DNA from: Limnephilus marmoratus
Taxonomy: Eukaryota > Arthropoda > Insecta > Trichoptera > Limnephilidae
Reading direction: 5' to 3'
Assembly (NCBI GenBank): GCA_917880885.1
Contig: OU862915.1
Location: 36,402,676 to 36,466,675, forward strand
Length of the DNA stretch: 64,000 nucleotides
Position 1 is the first letter of the stretch. Every line of letters starts with the position of its first letter. The translations under genes were made by a program, and so were the position numbers. Below are positions 41,579 to 52,229 of this stretch, piece by piece. The notes beneath the pieces are model-generated. The model worked only from the letters and a program-made list of their open reading frames with translations, did not search any database and was not told where the DNA came from.

Positions 41579-42340
41579 TTTTTTTTTTTTACATTAACTC
41601 CACACAGGAGGCCCTGAGGAAAATAATTTCCCTCAGGGTCTATGTCATCTGGGATGCTGTGTGGAGGGTCTTTTTGAGGAGAGGAAGGAATGAACATTGG
41701 TCTTGAAGAGACCCATGTTGTAGGAAGGAGGAAACACAGAGGCCGGCAAATCATTCCACAGCCGAGCTGTTGAACACAAGAACGAGTCGAAGAAATGGCC
41801 CGTTCTCATGTGACAAATGTCAACCGTGTACAAATGTTGGGCACGCGTTTGGCGTGTTTCCCGACTATGCACCGGTGCCGAAGGGATCCAATGATGCTAG
41901 TTCCTCGGAGCATCTTCCATTGTAATACCGGTAGAACAAGGATAGCATTCCCACCCGACGCCTGTGCTCTAAAGATTGCAATCCGTCTGTTAAGATGGGA
42001 GAATCTATCAAACGGACCGCCCGTTTCTGCACAGAGTCGAGGGTATTTTTCAGGTATTTTGGAGCTCCAGACCAGAGGTGGCTGCCAAATTCAACCGTGG
42101 GGCGCACTTGCGATTTGTACAGGGTTAGCAGTTGTGTACTATTAAAGTATCTGCGGGCCCTGTACAGTACGCCCAGTTTTTCGGAGGCTAACTTTACTCT
42201 GGCTTCGATGGAGCCCCCATACCTGAGCTGGTCACTTAGGGTTACACCAAGCATATCAATGGAGGGCCTGTTCGGAAGATTGCTTCCGTTGAAAGAGACT
42301 AGATTGTAGCATGCAATAATAAAGTTCAGCATGTCTATGA
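41579..42340 (-). pseudogene. LINE-L, best-preserved RT C-terminus and 3' end
   Basis: On minus, codons from 42332 encode NLPNRPSIDMLGVTLSDQL, KLGVLYRARRYFNSTQLL, EFGSHLWSGAPKYL, RAVRLIDSPILTDGLQSLEH and RRRVGMLSLFYRYYNGRC. One extra C near 41889 (GGATCCAATG; other copies GGATCAATG) shifts the frame, after which ETRQTRAQHLYTVDICHM, RLWNDLPASVFPPSYNMG and FKTNVHSFLSSKR follow. The 3' UTR is tiny: outer stem CTCCACACAG/CTGTGTGGAG, inner stem GGCCCTGAGG/CCTCAGGG, then poly(A). The endonuclease and RT palm are missing through 5' truncation. Confidence 0.88.
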
Positions 42341-42939
42341 GTGGATGTTATTATATTCTCGTATGTTTGTGAATAGTAAAATATAGCATTAGACCGAGAA
42401 TACAGAGTGAAATTATCGTTAAATTATCATACGAAGAAAATTTAAATGTCCATAACTCGCGATATTTTAAAACATTTGTCCAACATTTTGTTCATTGCGT
42501 GCAAATGTATATTTTAATTTAAGGTGTAGAATACTCGTGATATACTCTTGATAATAATTTCGTGTTGACAACCCACATAATAAAAGTAAAAAACCCCAAA
42601 CTAATTATTAAAACTTATAAACCCAAACTAACTTATCATACTTACACAGTTTAAACCTACATTTAAACTGTGTAAGTATGATAATTAATATATCAAATAT
42701 TCACTTTTAAACTTCAGTACGTCTTTAAGACGTATGATTATCCTTTTAAGGTAGGTAAAAATAAGATTTATCTTTCTGGGGTTAAGACCATCGACTACGA
42801 ATTCAGTTTAAAATTAAGACGAAATTCTTATTATTAATAAATTCTGCTACTTCACGTTTAATTGAGGTAAAATAAAAAATGTTACTTTTGCGGAAAATTC
42901 TAGAGTACCTACAATCAGAGCTGCTTATAATCAGAGCAA
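42341..42939. other. unassigned spacer around a hairpin
   Basis: AT-rich. Apart from the hairpin at 42634-42683 nothing was recognised. Confidence 0.45.
42634..42683. repeat. perfect 22-base-pair hairpin
   Basis: TATCATACTTACACAGTTTA (plus two bases) at 42634-42655 is the exact reverse complement of 42662-42683, with a 6-base loop. Confidence 0.9.
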
Positions 42940-43205
42940 AACTTTGCTTGAAATGGCTTTAGTCTTGTTTGGTGATCACATTTGGACAGCAGATTCTTTC
43001 CAACCTTCCTCTCTCCATCTTGCTCCCTTTATTACCGCATTAAGATAACATTTTGATGCCATTGTCTATATGCTCCAGGCAGTAAATTTGAGAAAAATGC
43101 TAGAAAATAACTTCAAATTAAAATGTAGTACCTATTTGGGGATGCGATAGTCTCACCGTCAACCGGAAAAAAGGAATCAATTCATCTCGTGTGAGGTATT
43201 CATAT
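42940..43205 (+). mobile_element. SINE-T body and tail, diverged
   Basis: TTGCTTGAAATGGCTTTAGT, GGTGATCACATTTGGACAGC and, after an unrelated interruption (about 43040-43130), TTTGGGGATGCGATAGTCTC. Head missing. Confidence 0.65.
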
Positions 43206-43440
43206 AAAAAAAATACAAATGTGCCCTTCACACGCGGTAGAAGTGAAACCTTCAGAAAACTAAAGTAGACAACACGGAAGTTTACGTAGCACCGCACAAA
43301 GAGGAGACCGATTAATCTTTCTCATTCTCTCGCAGGCTAAATCCTATAGATGAATGTATTTGTATTTTTTTAGTGTCGCTTTTTCATTTCATCGAATTTC
43401 ACATCACAACGGTGCTAAAGAAGTATTTACTTCAAAAATT
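43205..43440 (-). mobile_element. M-family MITE, full length
   Basis: CGCGGTAGAAGTGAAACC at the left and GCTAAAGAAGTATTTACTTC at the right are the two termini in reverse. This is the best example of the subtype also seen at 8559-8740 and 9200-9420. Confidence 0.75.
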
Positions 43441-43499
43441 ATCCGTTCGCGTGTGCCTTTAATTATAGCAAGACTAATAACAAAATATAACAAGTAACA

Positions 43500-43845
43500 A
43501 AGTGTAGCGACTCGGTATGTGGCGAGTTGACTATTTTAGTATTAGTATCATTGTTTTACATGCACTGGTCACACCGGAGTCTCGAGAAGGTTCGAAAAGT
43601 CACCAACCCACCATGGTTTCTGTAGTAGAGTCGGTAGAGCATGTTATTTGTCAAACTAAATCCTTCAGATAATTGTCGCGGTTGATAAATTAATTTGTAC
43701 ATAATACGTTAAAGTTATAAATAAATTCAATCACTATCGCCAAGTGTTATTATTCAAAGATTTTCGCGACCCTTAAAGCATTGTATATTCCTGGTAAGTT
43801 ATACCATCTCCGCAGCTATAAATGGTGACCCCGATGTGATATCAA
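43500..43845 (+). mobile_element. LTR remnant with primer-binding-like end
   Basis: Starts near TGTAGCGACTCGGTATGTGG and is followed at about 43825 by ATGGTGACCCCGATGTGATA, which resembles the LTR/primer-binding junction of insect gypsy-type elements. The interior (gag) is not recognisable and no second LTR is present. Inference only. Confidence 0.35.
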
Positions 43846-44872
43846 GTAACTAAATGTAACAAGTATCGAAATGTATGTTATAAAATGCCTGTCAAAACAC
43901 TTAAAAATAAAGCTCATCTATCGAAATCTCCCGCATGCTTTTAAGTCGGGTTAGTATTTTCACACATTAATGACACCGCAAAAGCCCCAACACGGAATTA
44001 ACCGTATTAAAAATGCAGTCCCTTACGAGTCGCTTGTTCCCCCACAAAGACTGTGTGCGGTCCTACCCCTAGTACCTGGCAGAGGTTTCATTTATTCAAA
44101 CGTTTTACAAATTTGTGGGTCGTTGTGAACGGCGAAACAGAAAAAGGGTCGTGGGTATTTTCGTACTGCGGTCTCTCTGCCCCGTCCATGGAACGAAAAC
44201 ATTATTTAGTACCTCAGTGCAAGAAGACTGAATATGTTTTTATAAATGATCCCCATTTTTATTATACTGCTGAAAATCTTTCTTCTGAAGTCATGTAATT
44301 TCTCCTACTGTTTCTGACTAGCATATCTAGGTTTTTTATTTCAATATTTCTAGCTTTAACCCTTCAAGGGTGTTCTAGGCTATTATTTCAAATTGGAGAG
44401 GAAAGAGAAAAGTTGAATTTAGATATTAATTTTATTCAAATGGGTAAAATTTAAAATTATACGGAAGACTGAAGACGAGTTCAGACTTGATAAGAGATAA
44501 GATGTTGAACAGGAGGAGGCAATTTTAAATAAGGCTTGACAGAAGAAAGCATGTTAGTTTAGAGAGGGACAAATTTCCCACTTCTAGGCCACAGAAAGAT
44601 CAATTGCGTTAATTCTAAAAAGGTGAGAAGGTACAGAACAATGTCAATTCTCATTCGAATAAGTGAGGAAACTTATTTTTATGGAAAAATGGGAGAATTG
44701 TTGAAACCTCGGTTTTGATGGGGTAGTCCTTTGTATTGAGGCGTAGCAGGTACCCTTGGATTGACTAGCAATGTGACAATACTCTGTCCAAATATTGCGA
44801 GAAAACGTGTGTAAAATTCTGATTTTTTTAAGTTATTGTTATTATCGTAAAAGTCTAAACTGATCCCAGCTG
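43846..44872. other. unassigned region
   Basis: An 81-codon frame (44053-44298; contains NGETEKGSWVFSYCGLSAPS) has fairly even codon use but no known domain, repeat copy or splice evidence. If the LTR remnant next to it is real, this could be a scrap of its internal region. Confidence 0.35.
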
Positions 44873-45012
44873 ACCGGAGTCAGTGGGACCATGTTAACCC
44901 AAGATTCGAAACGTTTTGAGGCTGGAGGGAATGGGTAGGAGGTAGAGATGGGAAAGAGAAGTATTTGCTGTTCAAATCTGGTACGCAAACATAGCTTAAA
45001 CCATTTTAAGAA
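44873..45012 (-). mobile_element. SINE-T tail half, diverged
   Basis: CAGCTGACCGGAGTCAGTGG, GTTTTGAGGCTGGAGGGAAT and TATTTGCTGTTCAAATCTGG correspond to SINE-T blocks. Head missing; joined directly to LINE-L. Confidence 0.6.
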
Positions 45013-45245
45013 ACGCTTTACATTAACTCCATACAGGAGGCCCTGAGGAAATTATATTCCTGTCATCTGAGATGCTATATGGAAGGTCTTTTTGAGGAGA
45101 GAAACGAATGAACATTGGTCTTGAAATTACCCATGATGTAGGAAGGCGGAAACAGAGAGGCCGGCAGATCGTTCCACAGCCGATGAAAATAAGAATGAGT
45201 CAAAGAAGCGACCTGTTCTCATGTGGCAAATGTTAACCGTGAACA
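45013..45245 (-). pseudogene. LINE-L 3' fragment
   Basis: ACATTAACTCCATACAGGAG, GGCCCTGAGGAAATTATATT, GAACATTGGTCTTGAAATTA and GAGGCCGGCAGATCGTTCC lie in the same order as in 41579-41840. The inner hairpin has lost its second arm. Confidence 0.75.
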
Positions 45246-45374
45246 TATGTTATTTTGAATAAATTATTAAGTGAAATCTCACCGACAAAACAGCGACAGA
45301 TTTTCCTTATAACAATAATTGTGTTTTTTAAAAAGATGAAATAAGTTAGGTATATGTTGTTCCAATAAAAAAAA

Positions 45375-45640
45375 GTTCTTGAGAAAAAGGTTTGAGGGGT
45401 GGTAAGGAATCTGGTATCAGCCTGTCCAGGAGTCTCTCTCCCTCGAATCCGACTCTCTTGACCCATCGCCTTGCACTGTCAGAGAGTCCGGCTGGAGAGG
45501 TGAAAAGGCCTTCCTCGATCAGTGTCTCTAGATCCCGTCCATCACACGTCAGGTGGGCAGACGATTCCGCCATCCAGACGAAAACACATCCCACGAACCC
45601 GAGCACTTCTACTAAGTCACCAAAGGTAGCGAACCAATTG
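45375..45640 (-). mobile_element. F-family middle fragment
   Basis: GACCCATCGCCTTGCACTGT, GAGTCCGGCTGGAGAGGTGA and AAGTCACCAAAGGTAGCGAA. Neither the head nor the 3' hairpin is present. Plus and minus frames of about 85 codons are shadows. Confidence 0.75.
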
Positions 45641-46774
45641 ACATTTTAATATCACTGTGAAAGCTTTGAGGGGAAACTTTTTAAAAAGTTCGTAAAATGT
45701 GTCCGTTCTCTCGTTCACATTGTAAGCACGTAAAACAAACAGAGTTAGTGCAAAAAAACTATTACAAAACTCTTCAAAGCATTACTCGTAGTTGGAGGGT
45801 CGTTGGTAGGTACTCGCAGCATTGAACGTGGCCTGTATTTATCTCTTGAAAGCGAAAGCTTTTGGTTTTAAAAAACGAAAAAGATAGAAAAAACTATGTT
45901 TGAATGTTTTTAGTGATTAAACTTTTTCCTCTTTTTGCACAGTTTTTTGTGGTATTTCTTCCTCGCAACATATTTACGTCAGTAGTAAAGGGACAATAGG
46001 ATTTTATGAGGTAATTTTAGAGTTTGTAACCGTGGGAGTGTGGTTTGAGTGCTCTTAAATTAACAAATTTGTTAACCACTCGAGCGATCGCGCAAAATAA
46101 ATCAATTTGTTTCGATTGCTTGAGATTTCCCAGATGGTCATTTTTTAAATTTTTCGTCAACATTAAAAAAATCATACCTTCGAATTTTGACATGAAGACA
46201 TAAAAACTTATTATAGTGCTATATAGCCAATAAAATAACCTGTATTTTACCGTTTATTTCATATTTGTAGGATTTATGAAAAAAATATAAAGAAATCGTA
46301 AAGTTTATATTTGCGCGAATCCTGTGTGTTTTTTACTTGAAACTGTCGTGAGGGATACTTATTCGGGTCAACATGGAATATTTTCTGTTTCTGTATGTTG
46401 TCTGTGATATACTTGATAATTAAAGGTGCATATCTATGGAAAAAATACTTAATTTTATCCGTAAACAGCTGTTCAAAAATTCGACGGGAAAAAATATTTT
46501 AAAAATTTATTTTTAACATTGTTTCAAAATAGTCTACGTAGTTCGGATTTGAAACATCTATGTTCATAATAGATAAAGCATTTCAATAGTGTTAAAATAA
46601 ACGGCTGGCCCAGGAAATGTTTTAAATAATTACAATAAATGTTTTACGAATGGTAGGAAAATGTGGTCTATTTTTGGACCGAAATCAATCGCAGAAAAAT
46701 AAATATGCTCTATTTTTCGACCGAAATCGCTCCAGTGGATGTGAGGAGAACGCAAAGACAAGACAAAAAAACGA
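45641..46774. other. unassigned AT-rich spacer
   Basis: CTATTTTTGGACCGAAATCA near 46672 recurs in altered form (CTATTTTTCGACCGAAATCG) near 46710, a local duplication. Nothing else recognised. Confidence 0.45.
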
Positions 46775-47094
46775 GTGTGCTTTAGACCACACGACTGAAG
46801 TAAAACTTCTTTAGATATATGTTAGGAAGAGGGAAAGAAAATGTGCGCGTGCACTGCTCTCTTGCTCCTACAGTGTGATACAGACAGTAGGCCTGCACTG
46901 TGTCTTAGATATACAAAACGTAACTGGCTATGAGAGAAAGAGAGAGAGAAAATGTTTGCTCGCATCTCTCTCTCTTGTCCCTACAGTAATATACGCAACT
47001 CTCTCTCTTTCTATCTTCACTAACTTATATCTCCCTCTCAACTACCGTTCGCTTCGCTTTTCGTAACGCTCTCTAAGGACGGGTTGTTTCAAAG
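46775..47094 (+). mobile_element. N-family MITE, right end truncated
   Basis: Starts GTGTGCTTTAGACCACACGA then CTGAAGTAAAACTTCTTTAG. The interior matches 19331-19957 up to TTTTCGTAACGCTCT, without the nested SINE. A different MITE takes over at 47095. Confidence 0.8.
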
Positions 47095-47285
47095 AATTTG
47101 AACAAATCATCAAATTTCGAATTTATGTTTCAAGTCTTGTGTAACTTCTATTCGAGTTCTGATATTATATCATAATAATGCAGCTGTTTCTTGAAACTGA
47201 AATAATAACAGAACTTGAATAGAACTTTCACAGAACTTGGACTTAGAATTGTTCAAATTATTTTGAACGACCCATTCTGACGGTT
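47095..47285. mobile_element. small MITE with inverted ends
   Basis: GGGTTGTTTCAAAGAATTTG at the left pairs with CAAATTATTTTGAACGACCC at the right, and inner blocks (TAACTTCTATTCGAGTTCTG against CAGAACTTGAATAGAACTTT) extend the fold to about 85 bases per arm. Confidence 0.75.
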
Positions 47286-47639
47286 TACTTTCGACAATTG
47301 TGAAAGAAAAATGCTTAATATTTTGACGCGGTAGCCGGAGTAAGTAATGGAAGGAGTACGTGGTTCAAGAATCTGGATTTCTTTTTGTATATATATTTTT
47401 TTATTTTACAGTTTTTTAGAGAAAATGTATCCTTACTGGGGTACCCCATAATTGGGGTACCCCAAACTTGTACAATGTGTAAGTTGTACATTGTACAAGT
47501 ACAAGTTTTCTTGTTTGAAATATAGGTAAATACATATGTCAAAATATTACAGAAGAAAATTATAAAGTTAAATCTAAAAGAAAGTACAATATGAGCATTA
47601 ATCTTTGTTAGGTTGCAAAATTGTATCTATATTCTTCCT
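47286..47639. other. spacer with nested palindromes
   Basis: GGGGTACCCCATAATTGGGG followed by TACCCC (47449-47474) and GTACATTGTACAAGTACAAG (47487-47506) are self-complementary. No gene recognised. Confidence 0.5.
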
Positions 47640-47793
47640 TCCCATGTCTATAATCCATGCCTTATGCTTCTTTTGAAGTCGGTTATTTTTTTAATGGTTT
47701 TTATTACAAGAGGGAGTAAATTAAATATTTATGTGAAGTATTGCTTTGTTCAAAAGTCATTTTAGTTGTAGTTGGTGGAGTGTATGTTGTAAC

Positions 47794-48428
47794 TAGGGTT
47801 GCCAGACGTCCTTTATTTTAAAGGTTGTCCTGTATTTCGGACCCAAAAATTGATCTTGTCCTCTAATTTGAAATCTTAAATAGAGGACAATACTTTGTCC
47901 TATAATTTGGAAAAAATGAATCAGCGTAGTGTCTGTATATTAAAGCCTCTCCCGACGAAAGAAATGTGAAAGTGTTCTTGAAAATTGGATTCAGATTCTC
48001 CCAGTTTCTAACACCCAAGCCGAAATGATTTTTTTCTTGTGTACGAATACGTGGACCAAAAACCGAAATAAGTTATATATTGACACTGTAAAAGCAGAAC
48101 TACAAATAAAGTCGAACTTCAATATGAAAGGCAAACAATTTTATAATTTCATTATAGAAAACGAAGAAGCTCTTAGAGCAGCTAAAAGTAATACCAAGTA
48201 TGCTTTTAAATGCAAAAAGACTAATTAATGTCGTACTACTTACTTGGCTTCGATTAACGACAAACTACGTTACATTGCATATAAACAATGTTTTTTTTTT
48301 ATTAATAAATGTCGCTACTGATACCATAACAGCATTTTATTAAAAAAATATTGGTGTCCTTTATTTTCATTCTATGTCCTTTATTTAATCAAATCCCCTA
48401 ATACATAAAACGGGAGCTGTCAACCCTA
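47794..48428 (+). mobile_element. hAT derivative with 8-base target duplication
   Basis: GTTGTAAC lies at 47786-47793 and 48429-48436. The element starts TAGGGTTGCCAGACGTCC and ends, inverted, TAGGGTTGACAGCTCCCG. It is 635 bases, too short for a transposase, but keeps a coding scrap (48025-48228). Confidence 0.85.
48025..48228 (+). pseudogene. transposase-like C-terminal scrap inside the hAT element
   Basis: Within a 67-codon frame, RNKLYIDTVKAELQIKSNFN and EFYNF-like MKGKQFYNFIIENEEALRAA resemble the C-terminal tail of hAT transposases. Catalytic residues are absent. The upstream part of the gene was lost when the element was shortened. Family resemblance is from memory and should be tested. 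Confidence 0.45.
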
Positions 48429-49164
48429 GTTGTAACGTAGATCTTGTGAATCGGCCCGAGTTTGTCTGTATGAAGTTAACCTGGTTTTCGAATGCGTGCA
48501 TTAGAATACCTTTTGTATACAACTGTTTCAGTGACATTAAATTCAGCGCTCTAAAAACACGGTATGTAGGGGTTCTGATGGGTACTCTTAAGTATAATTT
48601 TCAAAATTGCCCTTTGTGCTATGAGAACTGGTTTTATAGTGGAATCGCATGAGCTTCCCCATCCGATAAGACCGTATTGTAGATGAGATTGGGTTAACGC
48701 ATGATAGATTTTAATTAGCTGTTCTTTATCTAAAATGTCTCTTACTGTTTTGAAGAAAAAAAAGATTGGTTTTTATTAATTTGTTGCTCACATTTTCCAC
48801 TTGGGATTTCCAATTTAAGTTTTGATCAATAATTATTCCAAGGTATTTTATTGTTGGTTTTTCATTCAATTTTGGGCAGTTGCGAGGAATTGTTCTGTTC
48901 ACGTTTATACAGTCTTTATGAATTTTTATGTTTAGGTTTTTTGAGGTTTTCTGTCGGTTTGTTGTGGATTTTGAATTGAATGTATTTAGTTTTTATATCA
49001 TTTAATGTTGTGAATTTGAATCAATCCATGGTTTTATGAAGCAGGCCAATCATAAAATCAGGCTGATCGTGATCTGCCGCCATTGTGTCTAGGTGCATCA
49101 TGATCTGCCTAATTTTACGACCAGCCTATGACATATACAACGTCTATTAGTTTTTGATTGACGG

Positions 49165-49500
49165 CCTCCGTAGATGAGTGGTTACGATCGTTGGTTACGA
49201 ATTCGGAGGTCACGGGTTCAAAGTACCGGCAGTCGAAAGTAAATTTTATTTATCTTATTTTTATTATTTCATAATTTATTGATTTACATAAAAATAAATA
49301 GTTCATCTATCGCACTTGTGAGAGACCACCATTCAGAATTGAAACGTTATTTTAAATTGCTTTAGCCAGCTTGGTGATCAGATCTAAATACTTCCCCACC
49401 TTCCTCTTCCCCGTACCCTTACTCTCCTCACTGCCTTCAGCCTCACAGTATACCCCAGTTGACGGTTGGGAGCAGTTGGGACTGTGTGCAGTAAATACAT
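49165..49500 (+). mobile_element. SINE-T, nearly full length
   Basis: The head begins GACGGCCTCCGTAGATGAGT with A box TAGATGAGTGG and B box GGGTTCAAAGT. The body (CACCATTCAGAATTGAAACG, GGTGATCAGATCTAAATAC) and the tail GGGAGCAGTTGGGACTGTG follow. The 99-codon minus frame is antisense. Confidence 0.8.
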
Positions 49501-49744
49501 AAAGAAGTATGCAATATACCGAATATGGTACATTTGGAATTTAAATGCTAGTTTATATGTTATAGGTAAATCAGTATTGGGATGATTAGATGTGCTGTAA
49601 TAACTTACATAATTATCTTTGTACTGAACGGTGACCGGACAACTCAGAATTAAATCAACTCCGAACCTCCTTTGAAAATTCATAAAAATTGATGAAAAAA
49701 GGATTAAATATGTTACTTTAGGTTAGGTTACGGGCTATTTTAAA

Positions 49745-50155
49745 TTATTTTTTCACACCTTTAAAGACTTTTTTTAAGTTGACTTGATTTTGTGTTGGCA
49801 TGGAACAGTTGCGATTTGCAACCCGGCCAATGCTTTGCAACCACTCTCCGAACTGCACGCGACCCCGCGCAATTTCCCGACCAGGGAAATTAATAAACAC
49901 ACTCGCGGGTTTCGACCAGGAACCGCGCGCCGATACGTTCGCGAACTTCCACCAGGAAGTCCAATTAAGTGACCGCAAAAATTCCGACCAGGGATTTGTT
50001 CAAAAATTTTCATTTTGCTCAAAGTTTTACTACAAAGAACATTTGTAACTTCCGACCTGTGCAATAACTAAGCGTAGAATAAATAAGTTTAAGTGCCAAT
50101 GTATCAACCAAGACGATCATTTGTACGCGGAGACTCCATCATCAGCAACCCAAAA
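49745..50155 (+). mobile_element. GC-richer LTR-like block
   Basis: Three CGACCAGG(G/A)A motifs occur near 49878, 49913 and 49986, and the first 15 bases (CGACCAGGGAAATTA) also lie near 3978. Several short frames on both strands cover it. It may be a retroelement regulatory region; no boundaries could be set. Confidence 0.3.
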
Positions 50156-50169
50156 GGAAGTGACTGAAC

Positions 50170-50905
50170 ATTTTATATGTCATTTGTTTGGTCTCCATTT
50201 TATAAAATCAATACGAACAAAATTGAAGCAATTCAAAACAAATTCCTCAAATATCTTTGTTACAAGTCATATGTAAGATTTAATAATTATGCAGAGGCAG
50301 CCTCATACTTTAAAATTGATTCATTGAGTGTACGAAGGCATCATAAGGATGCAATATTCCTGTATAAATTAGTTAACAATAATATTCAATGCCCAGAGTT
50401 GCTAAATAAAATTCAATTTAATGTACCTCCGCGTACAACACGCTCTTCTGTCCTGTTCAGGGTTGATCAATGCAAGACAAACTGCAAACAAAATTCTTGT
50501 CTGAACAGACTATGCAATAGTTACAATAGCATATTATCCAAGGTGGACATTTTCAATTCCGAACCTACCAAATATAAGGGGTACATAAAAGAGTATTTCT
50601 TTGATGTTTCATAATATGTTATGTGTCTATGTTTCTATCGTTTATCTTTAATTCTGTTATGATTTGATTTATATGTACAATCTGGCTTCTTATGGTTACC
50701 AATGTATTGATATTTTATGTTTTATGTAAATTTTAGTTTTATATACTTAATCTTTTGTTTTATAAAATTTTTGATCTCATACTGCTTTATTATAAATTTA
50801 TTATTTAATTTTTTTTATTATGCTGTTAATCAGAGGTAAAGTCACATGTACCAACTGTAAAAATGTAAACTGTCGATTTCCCGAAAATAAATAAATAAAT
50901 ATGTT
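50170..50905 (+). pseudogene. LINE RT C-terminal 145 codons and 3' UTR
   Basis: An open frame from 50177 to 50614 encodes IEAIQNKFLKYLCYKSYV, SVRRHHKDAIFLYKLVNN and PRTTRSSVLFRV, the last domain of a Jockey-type polymerase. It then has a 3' UTR ending GATTTCCCGAAAATAAATAA. It is 5'-truncated near 50155, and the first ATG is not a genuine start. Confidence 0.8.
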
Positions 50906-51389
50906 TTAACTGCCGACTCTTAACAATTACATAAAGACTTTACCGTAGAATTAAGCAAAAGACTTTCTAATTTTAAGACTAATTAATTAAGTACCTAGCA
51001 TTGTTTGGAATATATCTCTTCCTTTCCCGAAATTCCTACCCACCTTTTATTCCTACACGTCTCCTACCTACGAATGGCAGTGAAAGCCAGTGCCGTGACA
51101 ACTTTCAAAGAAGCAAGCCACGGTTAAGTGTCTTAAGTGTAGTATTTGAATTTAAATGCTGAATTACAAACTAGTTAAAAAAAATTCCAAATCTTGGTGA
51201 ACAATGTGTACACAGTTTAGAAATGTGTAATATGAGCTTCTTATATTATGGACACCAACGGATCCAGCCTGCCAAAAGACCTACAGCGAGTTTTTACGTT
51301 ACATAAATGTGTCGTTTCGTAAACCAGTAGCTTTTCTTAATTGTTCCCTCCTTAATTTTAGTTTATAGTTTGAACCCGTAAGTAAGCAA
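50906..51389. other. unassigned spacer
   Basis: A short (AAGT)n microsatellite lies at 51382-51404. CGAAATTCCTACCCACCTTT near 51030 is an F-family scrap. Otherwise nothing. Confidence 0.4.
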
Positions 51390-51404
51390 GTAAGTAAGTA
51401 AGTA

Positions 51405-51703
51405 ATGTAAGCAGGGGGGGGGAGATTGGGAGGAAAAATGTGGGAAAATACCTGTCTGTTCAGATCTAGTCACCTAACATGGCTAAAGTCATTTCAAACG
51501 TCATTTCAATTTTGAATGTTGGTCTTACACCAGGGCGATACTGAGAGTATCTTCCACTCTGGAACGTGCCGCAAATATACCTTATATTGTTTTTAATCAA
51601 TTAATTGTATAATAACACAAATCAATCAATAAAATTTACTTGTGCATGCCGGGACCTCCAGATCGCCACTCGAGATCCTTACCACTCGACCACGGAGGCC
51701 GTC
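51405..51703 (-). mobile_element. SINE-T, tail truncated
   Basis: The head lies at about 51703-51640 (GGCCTCCGTGGTCGAGTGGT on minus) but the B box is damaged. The body is well conserved to about 51420. Confidence 0.8.
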
Positions 51704-52227
51704 AAAAAATAACAATAATCATGGAAATGCGTTACATAGCAATACAATATAATAATTATTAACGCTGCATTATAACAAAAATAAATCAAGATCATACTTT
51801 TGTATGAGAATATCTCAACCATATCTTATTTTTTGAGGTTTGATAATATTATCGTTTTGTTTTAAGAATCACATTTCGAAAACATTACCATAGTAATAAA
51901 TTACTAGGCCTTAACTGAATAATTTAACCATATTTTGTATTCTCAATTCTAATTACGTAGAAATAACATAAATTTCAGTATTTAAATGTTTTCAGTATTA
52001 TCATGACGACCTTTGCGGCAGAATGAAAATGCCCTTGAATTTGGAGTCAGAGGTCGTGAACATTTTTATTGGTTGTAGCAAACGTAATCGTTCTGTAAAA
52101 AACTAAAACAATTACTTTGTAAACACCACTTTTATTTTATATACTTTATGCCAATCGAGTCAAGCGTAGATTCTTCAGGGCAGTATAATACTCTACTAAC
52201 ATTAAGTTATATGTGTGATATAGATAA
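51704..52227. other. unassigned AT-rich spacer
   Basis: No gene or repeat recognised. Confidence 0.45.
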
Positions 52228-52229
52228 TA

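Larger units (their letters stand above)
47640..49010 (-). pseudogene. LINE RT C-terminal remnant, split by a hAT element
   Basis: From about 48990 downward the minus strand encodes, in shifting frames, KPTIKYLGIIIDQNLNWKSQ, DILDKEQLIKIYHALTQSHL and QYGLIGWGSSCDSTIKPVLI. These match in order the RT C-terminus of the LINE at 61855-63255. At least three frameshifts are present. The part left of the hAT element (47640-47785) is probably its continuation but is too decayed to be sure. Confidence 0.7.

Noticed and set aside
44053..44298. 81-codon frame as a host exon
   Set aside because: No domain, no splice signals and no second copy; kept only as a note in the unassigned region.
45392..45649. 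85-codon serine/proline-rich frame
   Set aside because: Antisense of an F-family fragment.
47449..47510. Nested GGTACC/GTAC palindromes as a regulatory hairpin
   Set aside because: Short, imperfect and in a region without any gene; recorded only as a local palindrome.
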